Source of the DNA: Deltaproteobacteria bacterium
GTDB lineage: Bacteria; Myxococcota_A; UBA9160; SZUA-336
Reading direction: 5' to 3'
Assembly (NCBI GenBank): GCA_029261925.1
Contig: JAJDAJ010000039.1
Coordinates: 22,802 to 86,801, forward strand
Length of the DNA stretch: 64,000 nucleotides
The notes below the pieces were generated by a model. It had not been told where the DNA came from. It ran no database searches and was given only the letters and a program-made list of their open reading frames with translations. Each line of letters opens with the position of its first letter. The first letter of the stretch is position 1. Shown here in pieces: positions 27,324-36,837 of this stretch. Position numbers and translations under genes: made by a program.

Positions 27324-27342
27324 CGCGACCTCCCTGGTCTGT

Positions 27343-27355
27343 TACCGTCACGGTA
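27343..27355. promoter_or_regulatory. Perfect 13-nt palindrome in a divergent promoter gap
   Basis: TACCGTCACGGTA (arms TACCGT/ACGGTA around one base) lies midway in the 53-nt gap between the cupin (minus) and the metallo-beta-lactamase gene (plus). Its size and symmetry resemble TetR-type operators, and its place suggests joint control of both genes. No regulator gene is adjacent. Confidence 0.5.
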
Positions 27356-27376
27356 CCACGCACGAGGAGGAACACG

Positions 27377-28390
27377 TTGAGCCGTCGTATCGCCACGGGC
27401 GGCGCGCTGCTCCTGCTGACGCTGGCGGCCCTCGCCTACTTCCTGCTCTCGACCCACGTCGCCCCGCCCGTCGATCCCGCGTGGGCGGTCGCGGGCAGCG
27501 AGAGCATCCCGCCCGGCGCGGTGACGGTCCGCCACACCGGCACCACCACCCTGGTCTTCTCCGACGGCGAGACCACCTGGATGACGGACGGCTGGTTCTC
27601 GCGTCCGGGTCCCCTCGCGCTACTCCGGGGCGAGATCGAGCCCGACGTCGAGGCGATCAGGCGCGGGCTCGAGCGCAACGGCGTCGAGCGGCTCGCCGCG
27701 GTCTTCCCGCTGCACTCGCACTTCGACCACGCCATGGACGCACCCGAGGTCGCGCGGCGCACCGGCGCGCTCCTGCTGGGCTCGGAGTCCACCGCGAACA
27801 TCGGCCGCGGCTGGGGCCTGCCCGAGAGCCAGATCCAGGTCGTGGTCGACCGCCGCCCGCTGCGGCTCGGCAGGTTCACGGTCACGCCCATCGAGTCGCG
27901 CCACTTCCAGTTCCCCGATCCCGCGATCGCCGAGCGCGCACTGGCCGATCCCGAGATCACCGCCCCGCTGGTCCCCCCGGTGGGCACCTTCGAGTACCGC
28001 CTGGGGAAGTCCTACGCACTGCACGTCGCGCACCCCCGCGGCAGCTGGCTGATCCAGGGCAGCGCGGGCTACGTCGAGGGCGGGCTCGAGGGCTACGAGG
28101 CCGATCTGGTGTTCCTGGGCATCGGCGGCCTGGGCTCCCAGACCGCCGCCTACCGCCGGAGCTACTGGCGCGAGACCGTGGAGCAGACGCGCCCGGCGCG
28201 GGTGATCCCGGTGCACTGGGACAGCCTCACCGGACCGATCGAGGGGCCGTTCCGGGGCCCGGCCCGGGCGCTGGCCCTGCTGTCACGGGAGTCCGACGAG
28301 ACGCTGCGGTTCCTGCGCGAGCGGCAGGCCGCGAGCCCCGACCTCGAGCTGCTCACCCTGCCGCGCTACGAGCCGTTCGTGATCTTCTAG
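27377..28390 (+). CDS. Membrane-anchored metallo-beta-lactamase-fold hydrolase
   Basis: A 337-residue protein starting at TTG 27377 after GAGGAGGAA. Residues about 7-28 form a hydrophobic segment (GALLLLTLAALAYFLLSTHV), a signal anchor or signal peptide. The metal-binding HxHxDH motif is FPLHSHFDHAMDA near residue 113; further candidate ligands are in SRHFQFPDP and in IPVHWDSL near the C-terminus. This is the UlaG/L-ascorbate-lactonase-like branch with distant relation to lipid-handling hydrolases. It is predicted to act outside the cytoplasmic membrane. Neighbours give no substrate; expression may be shared with the cupin through the palindrome. Confidence 0.75.
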   Translation: MSRRIATGGALLLLTLAALAYFLLSTHVAPPVDPAWAVAGSESIPPGAVTVRHTGTTTLVFSDGETTWMTDGWFSRPGPLALLRGEIEPDVEAIRRGLERNGVERLAAVFPLHSHFDHAMDAPEVARRTGALLLGSESTANIGRGWGLPESQIQVVVDRRPLRLGRFTVTPIESRHFQFPDPAIAERALADPEITAPLVPPVGTFEYRLGKSYALHVAHPRGSWLIQGSAGYVEGGLEGYEADLVFLGIGGLGSQTAAYRRSYWRETVEQTRPARVIPVHWDSLTGPIEGPFRGPARALALLSRESDETLRFLRERQAASPDLELLTLPRYEPFVIF

Positions 28391-28507
28391 AGCTCCCACG
28401 CGTCTCGCGCCCGCGCACGCGCTTGCGGGTCGAGCTGCGCGCGCGGCGCGTGCGCGGCGACGGGCAAATTCTCCGGGGGTGTAGGATCGCCTGCGGAGGG
28501 AACAGGG

Positions 28508-31492
28508 ATGGATCGCATCGCCATCGGGCTGCTGCTGAGCGTCGGGCTGGCGCTGCTGCCGGCCGGAGCCGCGGCGCGGGACTTCTGGAGCTTCGAGACG
28601 GGTCCGGTCCGGCCGCTCGCGCTCTCCCCCGACGGCACGCGGCTGCTCGCGGTCAATACCCCGGATGCGCGCCTCGAGGTCTTCGACGTGATCCCCGGCG
28701 GGCTGGCACACGTGGCCTCGGTGCCGGTCGGGCTCGAGCCCTGCGCGGTCGCGCTGCGCACGCCCGACGAGGCCTGGGTCGTGAACCACCTGTCCGACTC
28801 CGTCAGCGTGGTCGCGCTCGCCGGTGGCGCTCCGCGGGTGGTCCGCACGCTGCGCGTGGGCGACGAGCCGCGCGACATCGTCTTCGCCGGGGCCGGCGGC
28901 TCGCGCGCCTTCGTCACGACGGCCGCGCGCGGCCAGGATCACCCGGCGCCCGCCGACCCGATGACACCGGGGATCGGGCGCGCCAGCGTCTTCGTGCTCG
29001 ATGCCGCGAGCGGCGCGCAGCTCGCGGTTCTCACGCTGTTCGCGGACACGCCGCGCGCCCTGGCCGCGAGCCCCGATGGCTCGAAGGTGTACGCTGCCGC
29101 CTTCCACTCCGGCAACGGCACCACCGTGATCGGCGTCCCGCAGCTCCTCAGCGCGGGGATCGGCCAGCTGCCCCCGAGCGAGAACGAGCAGGCGCCGATC
29201 GCGAGCGCGCCCGACGTGGCCCAGATCGTGCGCGACGATGCCGGCACCTGGCGCGACGCCCTCGGCGGCGCGATCCCGCCGGGCGTCATCCCGTTCACGC
29301 TCCCGGATCGCGACGTCTTCGAGATCGACGCGCTGGCCACGCCACCCACGGTCGTCGCCGAGCACTCCGGTGTCGGCACGATCCTGTTCAACATGGTGGT
29401 CCATCCCGACCCGCTGGACGGACGCGTCTTCGTCTCCAACACGGACGCCAACAACGCCGATCGCTTCGAGGGCTTCAGCACCACCTGGGGCAACCTGCGC
29501 GGCGAGCTGCACCGCGCGCGCATCAGCGTGCTCGACGGGGGTGCGGTGCTACCCCGCCACCTCAACAAGCATCTCGTGGCCCTGACCGAGTACGCAGCCG
29601 AGGGCAACGCGGCCGCGAACGCCGACAGCCTGGCGACGCCGCTCGAGATGGCCATCTCCGACGACGGGGAGACGCTGTACGTGGCGGCGTTCGGCTCGAG
29701 CAAGGTCGGCGTCTTCCCGGTGGCCGCGCTAGACGACGACTCCTTCGCCCCCGACGCCGCGACACACATCGAGGTCAGCGGCGGCGGACCGGGAGGCCTC
29801 GCGCTCGACGAGGCCGCGGGGCGCCTCTACGTGTGGACTCGATTCGACAACGGCATCTCGATCGTGGACCTCGCAGCAGGCGCCGAGATCGGCAAGGTCC
29901 CGATGCACGATGCCGAGCCCGCCGTGGTCCGCGACGGGCGTCCGCTCCTGTACGACGCACGCTTCACCTCGAGCAACGGCGAGGCCTCGTGCTCGGCCTG
30001 CCACGTGTTCGCCGACTTCGACAGCCTCGCCTGGGATCTGGGCGTGGTCGAGGCGCCGGTCGAGAACAATCCCAACCCCTTCGAGGTCGCCGTCGGCGGC
30101 AGTACGAGCTTCCACCCGCTCAAGGGGCCGATGACGACCCAGACGCTCCGCGGCATGAGCAACCACGGCGCGATGCACTGGCGGGGAGATCGCACCGATG
30201 CCGACGACCCGGCCACCGGAGGTCGCAGCACGGACCAGGGCGCGTTCGAGCAGTTCAACGGCGCCTTCGAGGGCCTGCTGGGGCGGACCGCCCCGCTTCT
30301 CGACACCGAGATGACGGCGTTCGCCGAGTTCGTGCTCCAGATCGTCTCGCCGCCGAGCCCCGTCGCGCCGCTGCTCGCCGACCCCGACGCCGTCACGGCG
30401 TCGCAGCAGTCCGGCCGGGACTTCTTCGAGGGTCCCATCTCGGACTTCGTGCGGAGCTGCAACGGCTGTCACCTGCTCGACGCGAGCGCCGGGAACTTCG
30501 GCGGCGACGGGGACAGCTCCGTCGAGGGAGAGCCACAGGAGTTCAAGATCCCGCACATGCGCAACATGTACCAGAAGGTCGGACGCTTCGACGTCGCCGG
30601 CCCGCAGGTACGCGGCTTCGGCTTCCTGCACGACGGCAGCGTCGACACGCTGCTCAGCTTCCTGAGGTCGCCGGTCTTCCAGTTCCCCGGCGCTGACCCC
30701 CAGCGGCTCGAGGTCGTGGACTTCGCCATGGCCTTTCCCGCCGAGCTCGCCCCGGTCGTCGGCCAGCAGGTCACGCTCGACGCGTCGAACGCCCAGGACG
30801 TGTCCGGACGGATCGACCTGCTGATCGGCCGCGCCGCCGCACCCTGGGTCCTGAAGGACGAGCCCGGAGCCCACCACTGCGACCTCGTCGTCAAGGGCAG
30901 CGTCGCCGGGGAGATGCGCGGCTGGGTCTACGACCCCGATGCCGCGCTCTTCATGCCCGACGCGGCGGGCGACCCGGCCCCCGGAGACGCGGCGCTGCGC
31001 GCGCTCGCGACCACGGCCGGCCAGGAGCTGACGTACACCTGCGTGCCGCCCGGATCGGGCACCCGCGCGGGCGTCGATCGCGACGCTGACGGCGAGCTCG
31101 ACGCCGACGACAGCTGCCCGCTCGACGCCCCGGCCGGCCAGCCGGATCTCGACGGCGACGGCGTCGGCGCGATCTGCGACAGCTGCCCCGGAGAGGCCAA
31201 CTCGGATCAGACCGACAGCGGCGGCTTCGGAGCGGGCTCGCTCGCCGACGGGATCGGCGATGCCTGCCAGTGCGGCGACACCAGCGGCGACGGCGTCGCC
31301 ACCGCGAGCGACGTGGATGAGCTGCGCGCCCACCTCAGCGGCGCGGGGAACATGACCGTGCCGTCCCACTGCAACCTGGTCGGGCCGCCCGGACCCGGGC
31401 CCGCGAGCTGCGACGCGGCCGACCTGGTCTCGCTCCGGCGTCGCGTCGCGGGTGCAGCGGTCGAGGGAGATCCCCAGATCTGCGGATCCTGA
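28508..31492 (+). CDS. Large secreted two-haem beta-propeller protein with TSP3/dockerin-like tail
   Basis: A 994-residue exported protein. Residues 1-24 are a Sec signal peptide (IAIGLLLSVGLALLPAGAAA). Residues about 30-490 are a YncE/NHL-like beta-propeller (PLALSPDGTRLLAV, ALAASPDGSKVYAAAF, EMAISDDGETLYVAAF, GPGGLALDEAAGRLYV). Two c-type haem motifs follow, SCSACH near residue 500 and SCNGCH near 659, each within a cytochrome-c-peroxidase/MauG-like region (FKIPHMRNMYQKVGRFDVAG, GFGFLHDGSVDTLLSFLRSP). The C-terminal 150 residues carry Asp repeats (GVDRDADGELDADDSCPLD, DLDGDGVGAICDSCP) of the thrombospondin-type-3 kind and a dockerin-like CGDTSGDGVATASDVDEL. It is probably a periplasmic or surface redox or binding protein. 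The gene is tail-to-tail with the metalloprotease. Confidence 0.75.
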   Translation: MDRIAIGLLLSVGLALLPAGAAARDFWSFETGPVRPLALSPDGTRLLAVNTPDARLEVFDVIPGGLAHVASVPVGLEPCAVALRTPDEAWVVNHLSDSVSVVALAGGAPRVVRTLRVGDEPRDIVFAGAGGSRAFVTTAARGQDHPAPADPMTPGIGRASVFVLDAASGAQLAVLTLFADTPRALAASPDGSKVYAAAFHSGNGTTVIGVPQLLSAGIGQLPPSENEQAPIASAPDVAQIVRDDAGTWRDALGGAIPPGVIPFTLPDRDVFEIDALATPPTVVAEHSGVGTILFNMVVHPDPLDGRVFVSNTDANNADRFEGFSTTWGNLRGELHRARISVLDGGAVLPRHLNKHLVALTEYAAEGNAAANADSLATPLEMAISDDGETLYVAAFGSSKVGVFPVAALDDDSFAPDAATHIEVSGGGPGGLALDEAAGRLYVWTRFDNGISIVDLAAGAEIGKVPMHDAEPAVVRDGRPLLYDARFTSSNGEASCSACHVFADFDSLAWDLGVVEAPVENNPNPFEVAVGGSTSFHPLKGPMTTQTLRGMSNHGAMHWRGDRTDADDPATGGRSTDQGAFEQFNGAFEGLLGRTAPLLDTEMTAFAEFVLQIVSPPSPVAPLLADPDAVTASQQSGRDFFEGPISDFVRSCNGCHLLDASAGNFGGDGDSSVEGEPQEFKIPHMRNMYQKVGRFDVAGPQVRGFGFLHDGSVDTLLSFLRSPVFQFPGADPQRLEVVDFAMAFPAELAPVVGQQVTLDASNAQDVSGRIDLLIGRAAAPWVLKDEPGAHHCDLVVKGSVAGEMRGWVYDPDAALFMPDAAGDPAPGDAALRALATTAGQELTYTCVPPGSGTRAGVDRDADGELDADDSCPLDAPAGQPDLDGDGVGAICDSCPGEANSDQTDSGGFGAGSLADGIGDACQCGDTSGDGVATASDVDELRAHLSGAGNMTVPSHCNLVGPPGPGPASCDAADLVSLRRRVAGAAVEGDPQICGS

Positions 31493-31497
31493 CGCGT

Positions 31498-32922
31498 CTA
31501 CGGCTCCAGCATCACCGGCGCGCCGGGAACGAACGGGAACACGGCGCCGCGCCAGGCGACCGCCGCGTGGTAGGTGGCGTTCAGCGTGCCGTGCACGTCG
31601 GAGCGCGCGTCGCCGGCCGGGATGCCGTCGACCCGCAGCTCGGGGTTCGAGTAGCGATTGATGGAGCTGCACCAGCCGCAGCTGCTGCCGTACGCCATGA
31701 TGGTGTGGAAGGCGTCGTCCGGCGCGATGTACCCGGACGAGAACGGTGCGGGCAGCGCGTCGATCTGGGCGTCGGTCGTGCCCTGGCTCCGCGCCGTGGC
31801 GGGATCGTGGCGCGCGCCCTGGTTGTGCGCGAGCTCGTGCGCGAAGACCTGGGGACTCCCGGTGCAGCGCGCCGCGACGACGCTGAACGCGTAGGGCGCG
31901 AAGGCCGACATCCACTGCGGCTGCGTCGGCACCCAGGCGATGCCGCAGGAGTCAGGGCTGGCAGGAGCGGTGATCAGGCTGACCTGATCGGCGCCGTGAT
32001 CATCGCGCAGCCGGTGCACGTGATCCATGCGCCGGTCGCCCGTCGCCGTCAGGTGATCGAGACTGTCCCCCAGAGCGTCGGGCTCGCTGTAGCCGTCCAC
32101 GGGCGCGCTGTGCACCAGCCGCAGGCGCTGTCGCACGCCGCTGCTCTCGTACGCCGCATTCGTGGCCGCCACGCTCATGGCGATGCGCGCCTCGGCTCCC
32201 GCCGATCCCCCGAGGGCCAGCTCCGCGGCGCGCGTGTAGAGCACGAGCACGTCGATCGTGGTCGACGGCTCGAGGGACCCCTGCGAGACCGCCGGAAGCC
32301 CGGTGTCGCCCGCACCCGCCGCCGCGCCGGGCGGCGCCGCGTGCACCTCGGCCGCGCCGCAGCCCGGCAGCTCGGAGGCGCGCAGCTCCTCGACCACGTG
32401 GCCGCCCGCGCCCGCCGAGATCGCGAACGTGCGGCCGTCGGGAAGCATCACGCTCATCGAGACGGCGCCGTCGACCCGCGCGGCCACGACCTCTGCGCCG
32501 GGGATTCCCTCGACCGCGCCGTACCAGACCTCGGCGTCGGAGCCGGCGCTGCGCGCGTCGCGCCGGCGCATCCGCACGTCGAAGACGGCATCCTCGAAGA
32601 GCTCCAGGCGGGCGCTCGGGCGCAGCCAGACCGCCGGATCCCGCGCCAGCGTCGCATGCCGCACGACGCCGCGCGCGGGCGGCGTGCCACCAGCGGGGGG
32701 CGCCACGCTGGACGCGGGCGCCGGTTCCGCCACGGGCACATCCGGCGCCGGCGCCCGGGGCGGGGCGGGGGGCTCGACCGCGCCGGGAGGGGCGGCGCGC
32801 GCGCGCGGCCCGGAGCGCGCCTCGGGCACGGGCCCGCGATCCGGCCCCGGGCGCACCCAGAGCAGGGATCCCGCCAGAAGCACGGCGGAGAGGACCAGGA
32901 GCCTGCGCACGGATCTCCTCAT
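31498..32922 (-). CDS. Exported metzincin zinc metalloprotease (M12-like)
   Basis: A 474-residue protein with an N-terminal signal or anchor (RRLLVLSAVLLAGSLLWV) and a Pro/Ala-rich linker to about residue 85. A propeptide-like region follows, then the catalytic domain. The zinc site is FAHELAHNQGARHDP near residue 370 (HExxHxxGxxHD), and the metzincin Met-turn is in FHTIMAYGSSCGWC near 412. TTIDVLVLYTRAAELAL near residue 220 is the usual start of the M12/reprolysin-like domain. It is probably a secreted or periplasmic protease. The convergent neighbour is the two-haem protein, with only 5 nt between stops. Confidence 0.8.
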   Translation of the reverse strand: MRRSVRRLLVLSAVLLAGSLLWVRPGPDRGPVPEARSGPRARAAPPGAVEPPAPPRAPAPDVPVAEPAPASSVAPPAGGTPPARGVVRHATLARDPAVWLRPSARLELFEDAVFDVRMRRRDARSAGSDAEVWYGAVEGIPGAEVVAARVDGAVSMSVMLPDGRTFAISAGAGGHVVEELRASELPGCGAAEVHAAPPGAAAGAGDTGLPAVSQGSLEPSTTIDVLVLYTRAAELALGGSAGAEARIAMSVAATNAAYESSGVRQRLRLVHSAPVDGYSEPDALGDSLDHLTATGDRRMDHVHRLRDDHGADQVSLITAPASPDSCGIAWVPTQPQWMSAFAPYAFSVVAARCTGSPQVFAHELAHNQGARHDPATARSQGTTDAQIDALPAPFSSGYIAPDDAFHTIMAYGSSCGWCSSINRYSNPELRVDGIPAGDARSDVHGTLNATYHAAVAWRGAVFPFVPGAPVMLEP

Positions 32923-32990
32923 CGAGGTGGGTCCCGTGCGACATCGGTCCGCCGCCGCCGGTTCTTAGGAGCGGCGTCACGTGGCGTGCG

Positions 32991-33644
32991 TCAGACGAGT
33001 GCGAGCGTCCAGTCCGCGACGCGGTCCGCGACCTCATCGAGCGCCTCGTCGTCGCTGCGACCGGAGCGCTTGAGCACGTGGAAACCGTGGTCGCCGCTCT
33101 CGATCCAGTGCAGGGTCGCCCGCTTGCCCAGCCCGGTGCACACGACCTGCAGATCCTCGCGCCCGGCGAGTCCGTCGCGCGTCCCCTGAACGAAGAGCAG
33201 CGGCAGCTTCACATCGCGGAGGTGATCGGCGCGCTCGCGCGAGGGGCGACCCGCCGCGTGCAGCGGAAAGCCCAGGAAGACCAGGCCGGCCACACCCGCC
33301 AGCGGCGCCTCGCTCGCGGCCAGGGACGTCATGCGCCCGCCCATGGACTTGCCCCCCGCCACCAGGAGCAGACCGCGCAGCTCGCGGGCAGCGCGCGAGA
33401 CCGCGCTGCGAACCGTGCGCAGCAGGGTCGTGCGGTGATCCGGGCGGCGCCGACCCGCCTCGGTGTAGGGGAACTGGAAGCGGAACGTCGCGATGCCGCG
33501 CTCGGCGAGCCGGCCGGCCATCGACTCCATGAACGCGTGGCGCATGTCGGCCCCGGCGCCGTGGGCCAGCACGTAGCCGGCGCGGGCGCGCGGCGGGCGC
33601 AGGGCGATCCACGAGACCTCGCCACCCCGCCCGTCCAGCGACAT
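32991..33644 (-). CDS. KANL3/Tex30-family alpha/beta hydrolase
   Basis: A 217-residue dienelactone-hydrolase-like protein; ATG 33644 follows GAGGG with a suitable spacing. It has GYVLAHGAGADMRHAFM near residue 24 (oxyanion region), the nucleophile elbow AGGKSMGGRMTS near 97 with Ser in GxSxG, the Asp in VQGTRDGLAG near 155, and the His in ESGDHGFHVLKRSGR near 183. Catalytic residues are intact, unlike its paralogue at 54808-55503. The substrate is unknown. It is next to, and downstream of, nothing obviously related. Confidence 0.8.
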   Translation of the reverse strand: MSLDGRGGEVSWIALRPPRARAGYVLAHGAGADMRHAFMESMAGRLAERGIATFRFQFPYTEAGRRRPDHRTTLLRTVRSAVSRAARELRGLLLVAGGKSMGGRMTSLAASEAPLAGVAGLVFLGFPLHAAGRPSRERADHLRDVKLPLLFVQGTRDGLAGREDLQVVCTGLGKRATLHWIESGDHGFHVLKRSGRSDDEALDEVADRVADWTLALV

Positions 33645-33671
33645 GCGGCCCTCGCGCGCCCGCGCCACCCG

Positions 33672-35567
33672 CTACTCCGGCGCCGGGAAACCGGCGCGCT
33701 CGAGGCGCGCGCGCAGCTCTCCGCCCGGTTCCAGAAGGCGCAGCAGCGCGCGCACCGCGGGTCGCTCGAGGCGGTCGCGCGGAACGGCGAAGTCGTAGCG
33801 CTCCTGGCGCAGCGGAACGAAGCGCAGACCGGCCTCGCGCGCGACGGTCTCGATGGTCACGCCCCAGTCCGCACGCCGCTGGGCGATCGCGGCGGCCACG
33901 GCGTGGTGGGAGCGGGGCTCCAGCGCGAAGCCGTCGGGTCGGCGCTCCCCGAGCAGCTCGTCGATGAGGACGCGCGTCCCGCTGCCGCGGTTGCGGTTGA
34001 CCATGCGCACGCCCGGAGCGTCGAGCAGCGCCTCGAGGTCACGCGTCTCGTCGGCACGCGTGGCCACGCCCTGCATGCGCAGGTAGCCGGGGACCAGCTC
34101 GAGCGCGGGCCCCATGAAGGGCGTGTTGTACGTGCCCGAGGCGGGGTCGAGCAGGTGCGTCGGGGCCACGTCGCACTCGCCGCGGGTGGCCGCGTCGATC
34201 CCGCCCTGGCTGCCGACCGCGATCAGCTTGATCGAGAAGCCGGCGTCGCGCACCGCGCCCGCGATCAGGTCGAGGCCGGTGCAGTGGCTCCCGACGATCA
34301 CCAGATCCGCGGGCTCGATCGAGCCGCCCAGCAGGGTGACCTCGACATCGGTGCCGGCCTCGACGATCTCGGTGGTGCGCGGGATGCGCACGAAGCCGTC
34401 GGCACGGCTGAAGCTGGTGACGCTGCCGCTGCCCTTGCCCATCGGGTACGCCGCCAGCTCGCCCGAGCTGGTGCGCACCAGCCCCACGAGCAGGTACTCG
34501 AGGCGGCCGCGCTCGCTGTTGACCCGCACGGCCAGGCGCGCGCGGCGCAGCTCGCGCCGCTGGGCGGAGCGGCCCGATAGCCGGCGCAGCACCGGTCCGA
34601 CGAACTCGTGGAAGGTGAAGATCGCGGACGTCGGGAATCCGGGCAGGATCACCACGGGGCGACCGAGGTGAGCGGCCAGGCAGATCGGCTTGCCCGGCTT
34701 CAGCGCCACGCCGTGCACCACGATGCCCGGCTCGAGATCCGAGACCACGCGGTACGAGACATCGCCCTCGCCCTTCGAGGTGCCGCCGGAGAGCAGCACC
34801 ACGTCGAAGTCGGACAGCGCGTCGAGCGTCACCTTGCGCAGCGCGGCGTGCTCGTCGCGGAAAGCGCCGAGGAAGACCGGGTCCCCGCCGAGCTCGCGCA
34901 CGGCGTCGCAGAGGATCCGGCCGTTGGAGTCGTAGACCAGCCCTGGGCGCATGGGCTGCCCCGGGGCGACGATCTCGTCGCCCGTCGAGATCACGGCGAC
35001 GCGCGGTCGGCGCCAGACCTCCACCTGGGCCGCCCCGATCGCCGCGAGCACGCCGGTCTCGCGCGAGCTCAGCGGGGTACCGCCGAGCAGCACCGTCTCG
35101 CCGCGTCCCATGTCGGTACCCGCGAACGAGATCGCGGCGCCCGGCACGCGCGCGCCGCGCACGATCAGGCGACCGTCGGGGCTGATGTCGGTCAGCTCGA
35201 TGGGCACGACCGCATCGGCGCCGCGCGGCAGCATGCCGCCCGTGGCGATCTGCGTGGCCGTGCCGGGGAGAACCTCCTGGCGCGGCTCGACACCCGTGGG
35301 CAGGGTCTCGGCGTTGAGGGCCAGCTCGACGGGCTCGGACTCGCTCGCGCCGAAGGTGTCCACCGCACGCACGGCGAACCCGTCCATGTTCGAGCGGTCG
35401 AAACTCGGCACGTCCACGGCGGCGTGCACGTCGCGGGCCAGGACTCGCCCGAGCGCGTCGGCGAGCGCGACCCGCTCGCTGCTGGCCGGCACCAGGTCGA
35501 GCGCCGCATGCCAGCGCAGCTCCGCCTCGTCGCGGTCGATCACCTCGAGGAACTGCTCCTGCCTCAC
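33672..35567 (-). CDS. MoeA molybdopterin molybdenumtransferase fused to a periplasmic-binding-like domain
   Basis: A 631-residue fusion starting at GTG 35567. Residues 1 to about 405 are MoeA: SFDRSNMDGFAVRAVD near residue 53, GMLPRGADAVVPIE, the MoCF domain RPRVAVISTGDEIVAPGQP near 185 and VVLLSGGTSKGEGDVSY near 255, then KPGKPICLAAHLGRPVVILPGFP. Residues about 420-631 are a PBP-like/LysR-substrate-binding domain (ADLVIVGSHCTGLDLIAGAV, NRNRGSGTRVLIDELL, HHAVAAAIAQRRADWGVTIE), a known MoeA-PBP arrangement thought to sense or bind molybdate or a related ligand. It overlaps the preceding MoeA by GTGA. Together with the MoaD-like gene it serves molybdenum cofactor synthesis. Confidence 0.88.
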   Translation of the reverse strand: MRQEQFLEVIDRDEAELRWHAALDLVPASSERVALADALGRVLARDVHAAVDVPSFDRSNMDGFAVRAVDTFGASESEPVELALNAETLPTGVEPRQEVLPGTATQIATGGMLPRGADAVVPIELTDISPDGRLIVRGARVPGAAISFAGTDMGRGETVLLGGTPLSSRETGVLAAIGAAQVEVWRRPRVAVISTGDEIVAPGQPMRPGLVYDSNGRILCDAVRELGGDPVFLGAFRDEHAALRKVTLDALSDFDVVLLSGGTSKGEGDVSYRVVSDLEPGIVVHGVALKPGKPICLAAHLGRPVVILPGFPTSAIFTFHEFVGPVLRRLSGRSAQRRELRRARLAVRVNSERGRLEYLLVGLVRTSSGELAAYPMGKGSGSVTSFSRADGFVRIPRTTEIVEAGTDVEVTLLGGSIEPADLVIVGSHCTGLDLIAGAVRDAGFSIKLIAVGSQGGIDAATRGECDVAPTHLLDPASGTYNTPFMGPALELVPGYLRMQGVATRADETRDLEALLDAPGVRMVNRNRGSGTRVLIDELLGERRPDGFALEPRSHHAVAAAIAQRRADWGVTIETVAREAGLRFVPLRQERYDFAVPRDRLERPAVRALLRLLEPGGELRARLERAGFPAPE

Positions 35568-36814
35568 GGGTCGAGCTCCCCCGGGGGCTCGTCGTCGTAC
35601 AGCAGAACCTCGACCTCGGCGCCCGCTGCCAGACCCTCGAGCTCGCGCGGCACGATCACCGCGCCGGTCGCGCGCACCGTCGACGACAGGATCGACGCGC
35701 CCGAGGTCGCGATCGGAACCACGCCGTCGGGCGTCAGCTCCACGCGCACGTAGTCGGTACGGCCGACCTCGGAACTGAGCTTGCGCGCCAGCGGCGCGTG
35801 CGTCCGGCGGTGCGGCCAGGCGCGCGAGCGCCCGCCCAGCGCGCGCAGCGTCGGCCCCGCGAAGAACTCGTAGGCGCACAGGCAGCTCACGGGATTGCCC
35901 GGGAGCAGGAAGACCAGGCGGTCCCCGATGCGCCCGCCACCCGCGGGGCTCGACGGGCGCATGGTGACGCCGTGGAAGTCCACCGTGCCCAGCTCGGCCA
36001 GCAGGCGCGGCGCGTGATCCTCCTCGCCGACGGAGCTGCCCCCGGAGACCAGGAGCACGTCGGCAGCCTCGCCGAGCAGGGCCTCGCGGATCCGCTCCGG
36101 GCGATCGGGCACGATCTCGAAGGGCAGCAGCTCGCCGCCGTCGCGCCGGACCAGCGCGGAGAGCACGCTGGAGTTCGAGTCCACGATGCGAACGCCGTCG
36201 GGGCACGCGCCCGGGGGCAGCAGCTCGTCCCCGGTGATCACGAGCTGCACGCGCGGCCGGCGAACGCAGTCGACGCGCGCGCGGCCGATGGAGGCCAGGA
36301 GGCCGGCGTCCTGCGGACGCAGGCGCCGGCCGCGGCGCAGCACGACCTCGCCCTCGCGGATGTCCTCGCCGATCGCACCCACGTTCTTGCGCGGTGCCAC
36401 CGGCTCCAGCAGCTCCACGCCACCGTCTCGCTCTCGACAGACCTCGGCCTTGATCACGGCATCGGCACCGGCGGGCAGGGGCGCGCCGGTCATGATGCGC
36501 ACGGCCTGCCCCGGACCGACCTGGCCCTCGAACGGCCGCCCCGGGAGCGACACCCCCAGCAGCCCGAGGCGCAGCGCCGCGTACTCCGAGGCGCCGAAGC
36601 TGTCCTCGCCGCGAACCGCGTAGCCGTCCATGGCGGCGCGCGGGAAGCCGGGAACGCTGACGCCGGCGGTCACGTCGGCCACGAGCACGCGGCCCACGCA
36701 CTCGCCGAGCTCGACGCTCTCGGCGGCCAGCGGGCGCGCCGCCTTGCTCAGCAGCGCGTCGACCTGCTCCACGTCGACGCGCTCGTCGAAGCCGCGCATC
36801 CGGACGTCGCGCAT
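35564..36814 (-). CDS. moeA: MoeA-family molybdopterin molybdenumtransferase
   Basis: MoeA inserts molybdate into adenylylated molybdopterin. The 416-residue protein shows PGFPRAAMDGYAVRGEDSFG near residue 54, IMTGAPLPAGADAVIKAE near 108, the MoCF domain RPRVQLVITGDELLPPGACP near 188, VLLVSGGSSVGEEDHAP near 255 and RLVFLLPGNPVSCLCAYEFF near 308. These are standard. It is followed directly by the MoeA-PBP fusion (4-nt overlap), giving two MoeA paralogues in one operon, which often indicates separate molybdenum and tungsten or Mo-enzyme-specific versions; that is inferred. Confidence 0.9.
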   Translation of the reverse strand: MRDVRMRGFDERVDVEQVDALLSKAARPLAAESVELGECVGRVLVADVTAGVSVPGFPRAAMDGYAVRGEDSFGASEYAALRLGLLGVSLPGRPFEGQVGPGQAVRIMTGAPLPAGADAVIKAEVCRERDGGVELLEPVAPRKNVGAIGEDIREGEVVLRRGRRLRPQDAGLLASIGRARVDCVRRPRVQLVITGDELLPPGACPDGVRIVDSNSSVLSALVRRDGGELLPFEIVPDRPERIREALLGEAADVLLVSGGSSVGEEDHAPRLLAELGTVDFHGVTMRPSSPAGGGRIGDRLVFLLPGNPVSCLCAYEFFAGPTLRALGGRSRAWPHRRTHAPLARKLSSEVGRTDYVRVELTPDGVVPIATSGASILSSTVRATGAVIVPRELEGLAAGAEVEVLLYDDEPPGELDP

Positions 36815-36837
36815 TCGCAGCCCCCGGATCGTCCCGC

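Noticed and set aside
27181..30696. Long plus-strand frame overlapping the metallo-beta-lactamase and two-haem genes
   Set aside because: Arg-rich translation in the wrong frame; the two real genes in this region have signal sequences and motifs.
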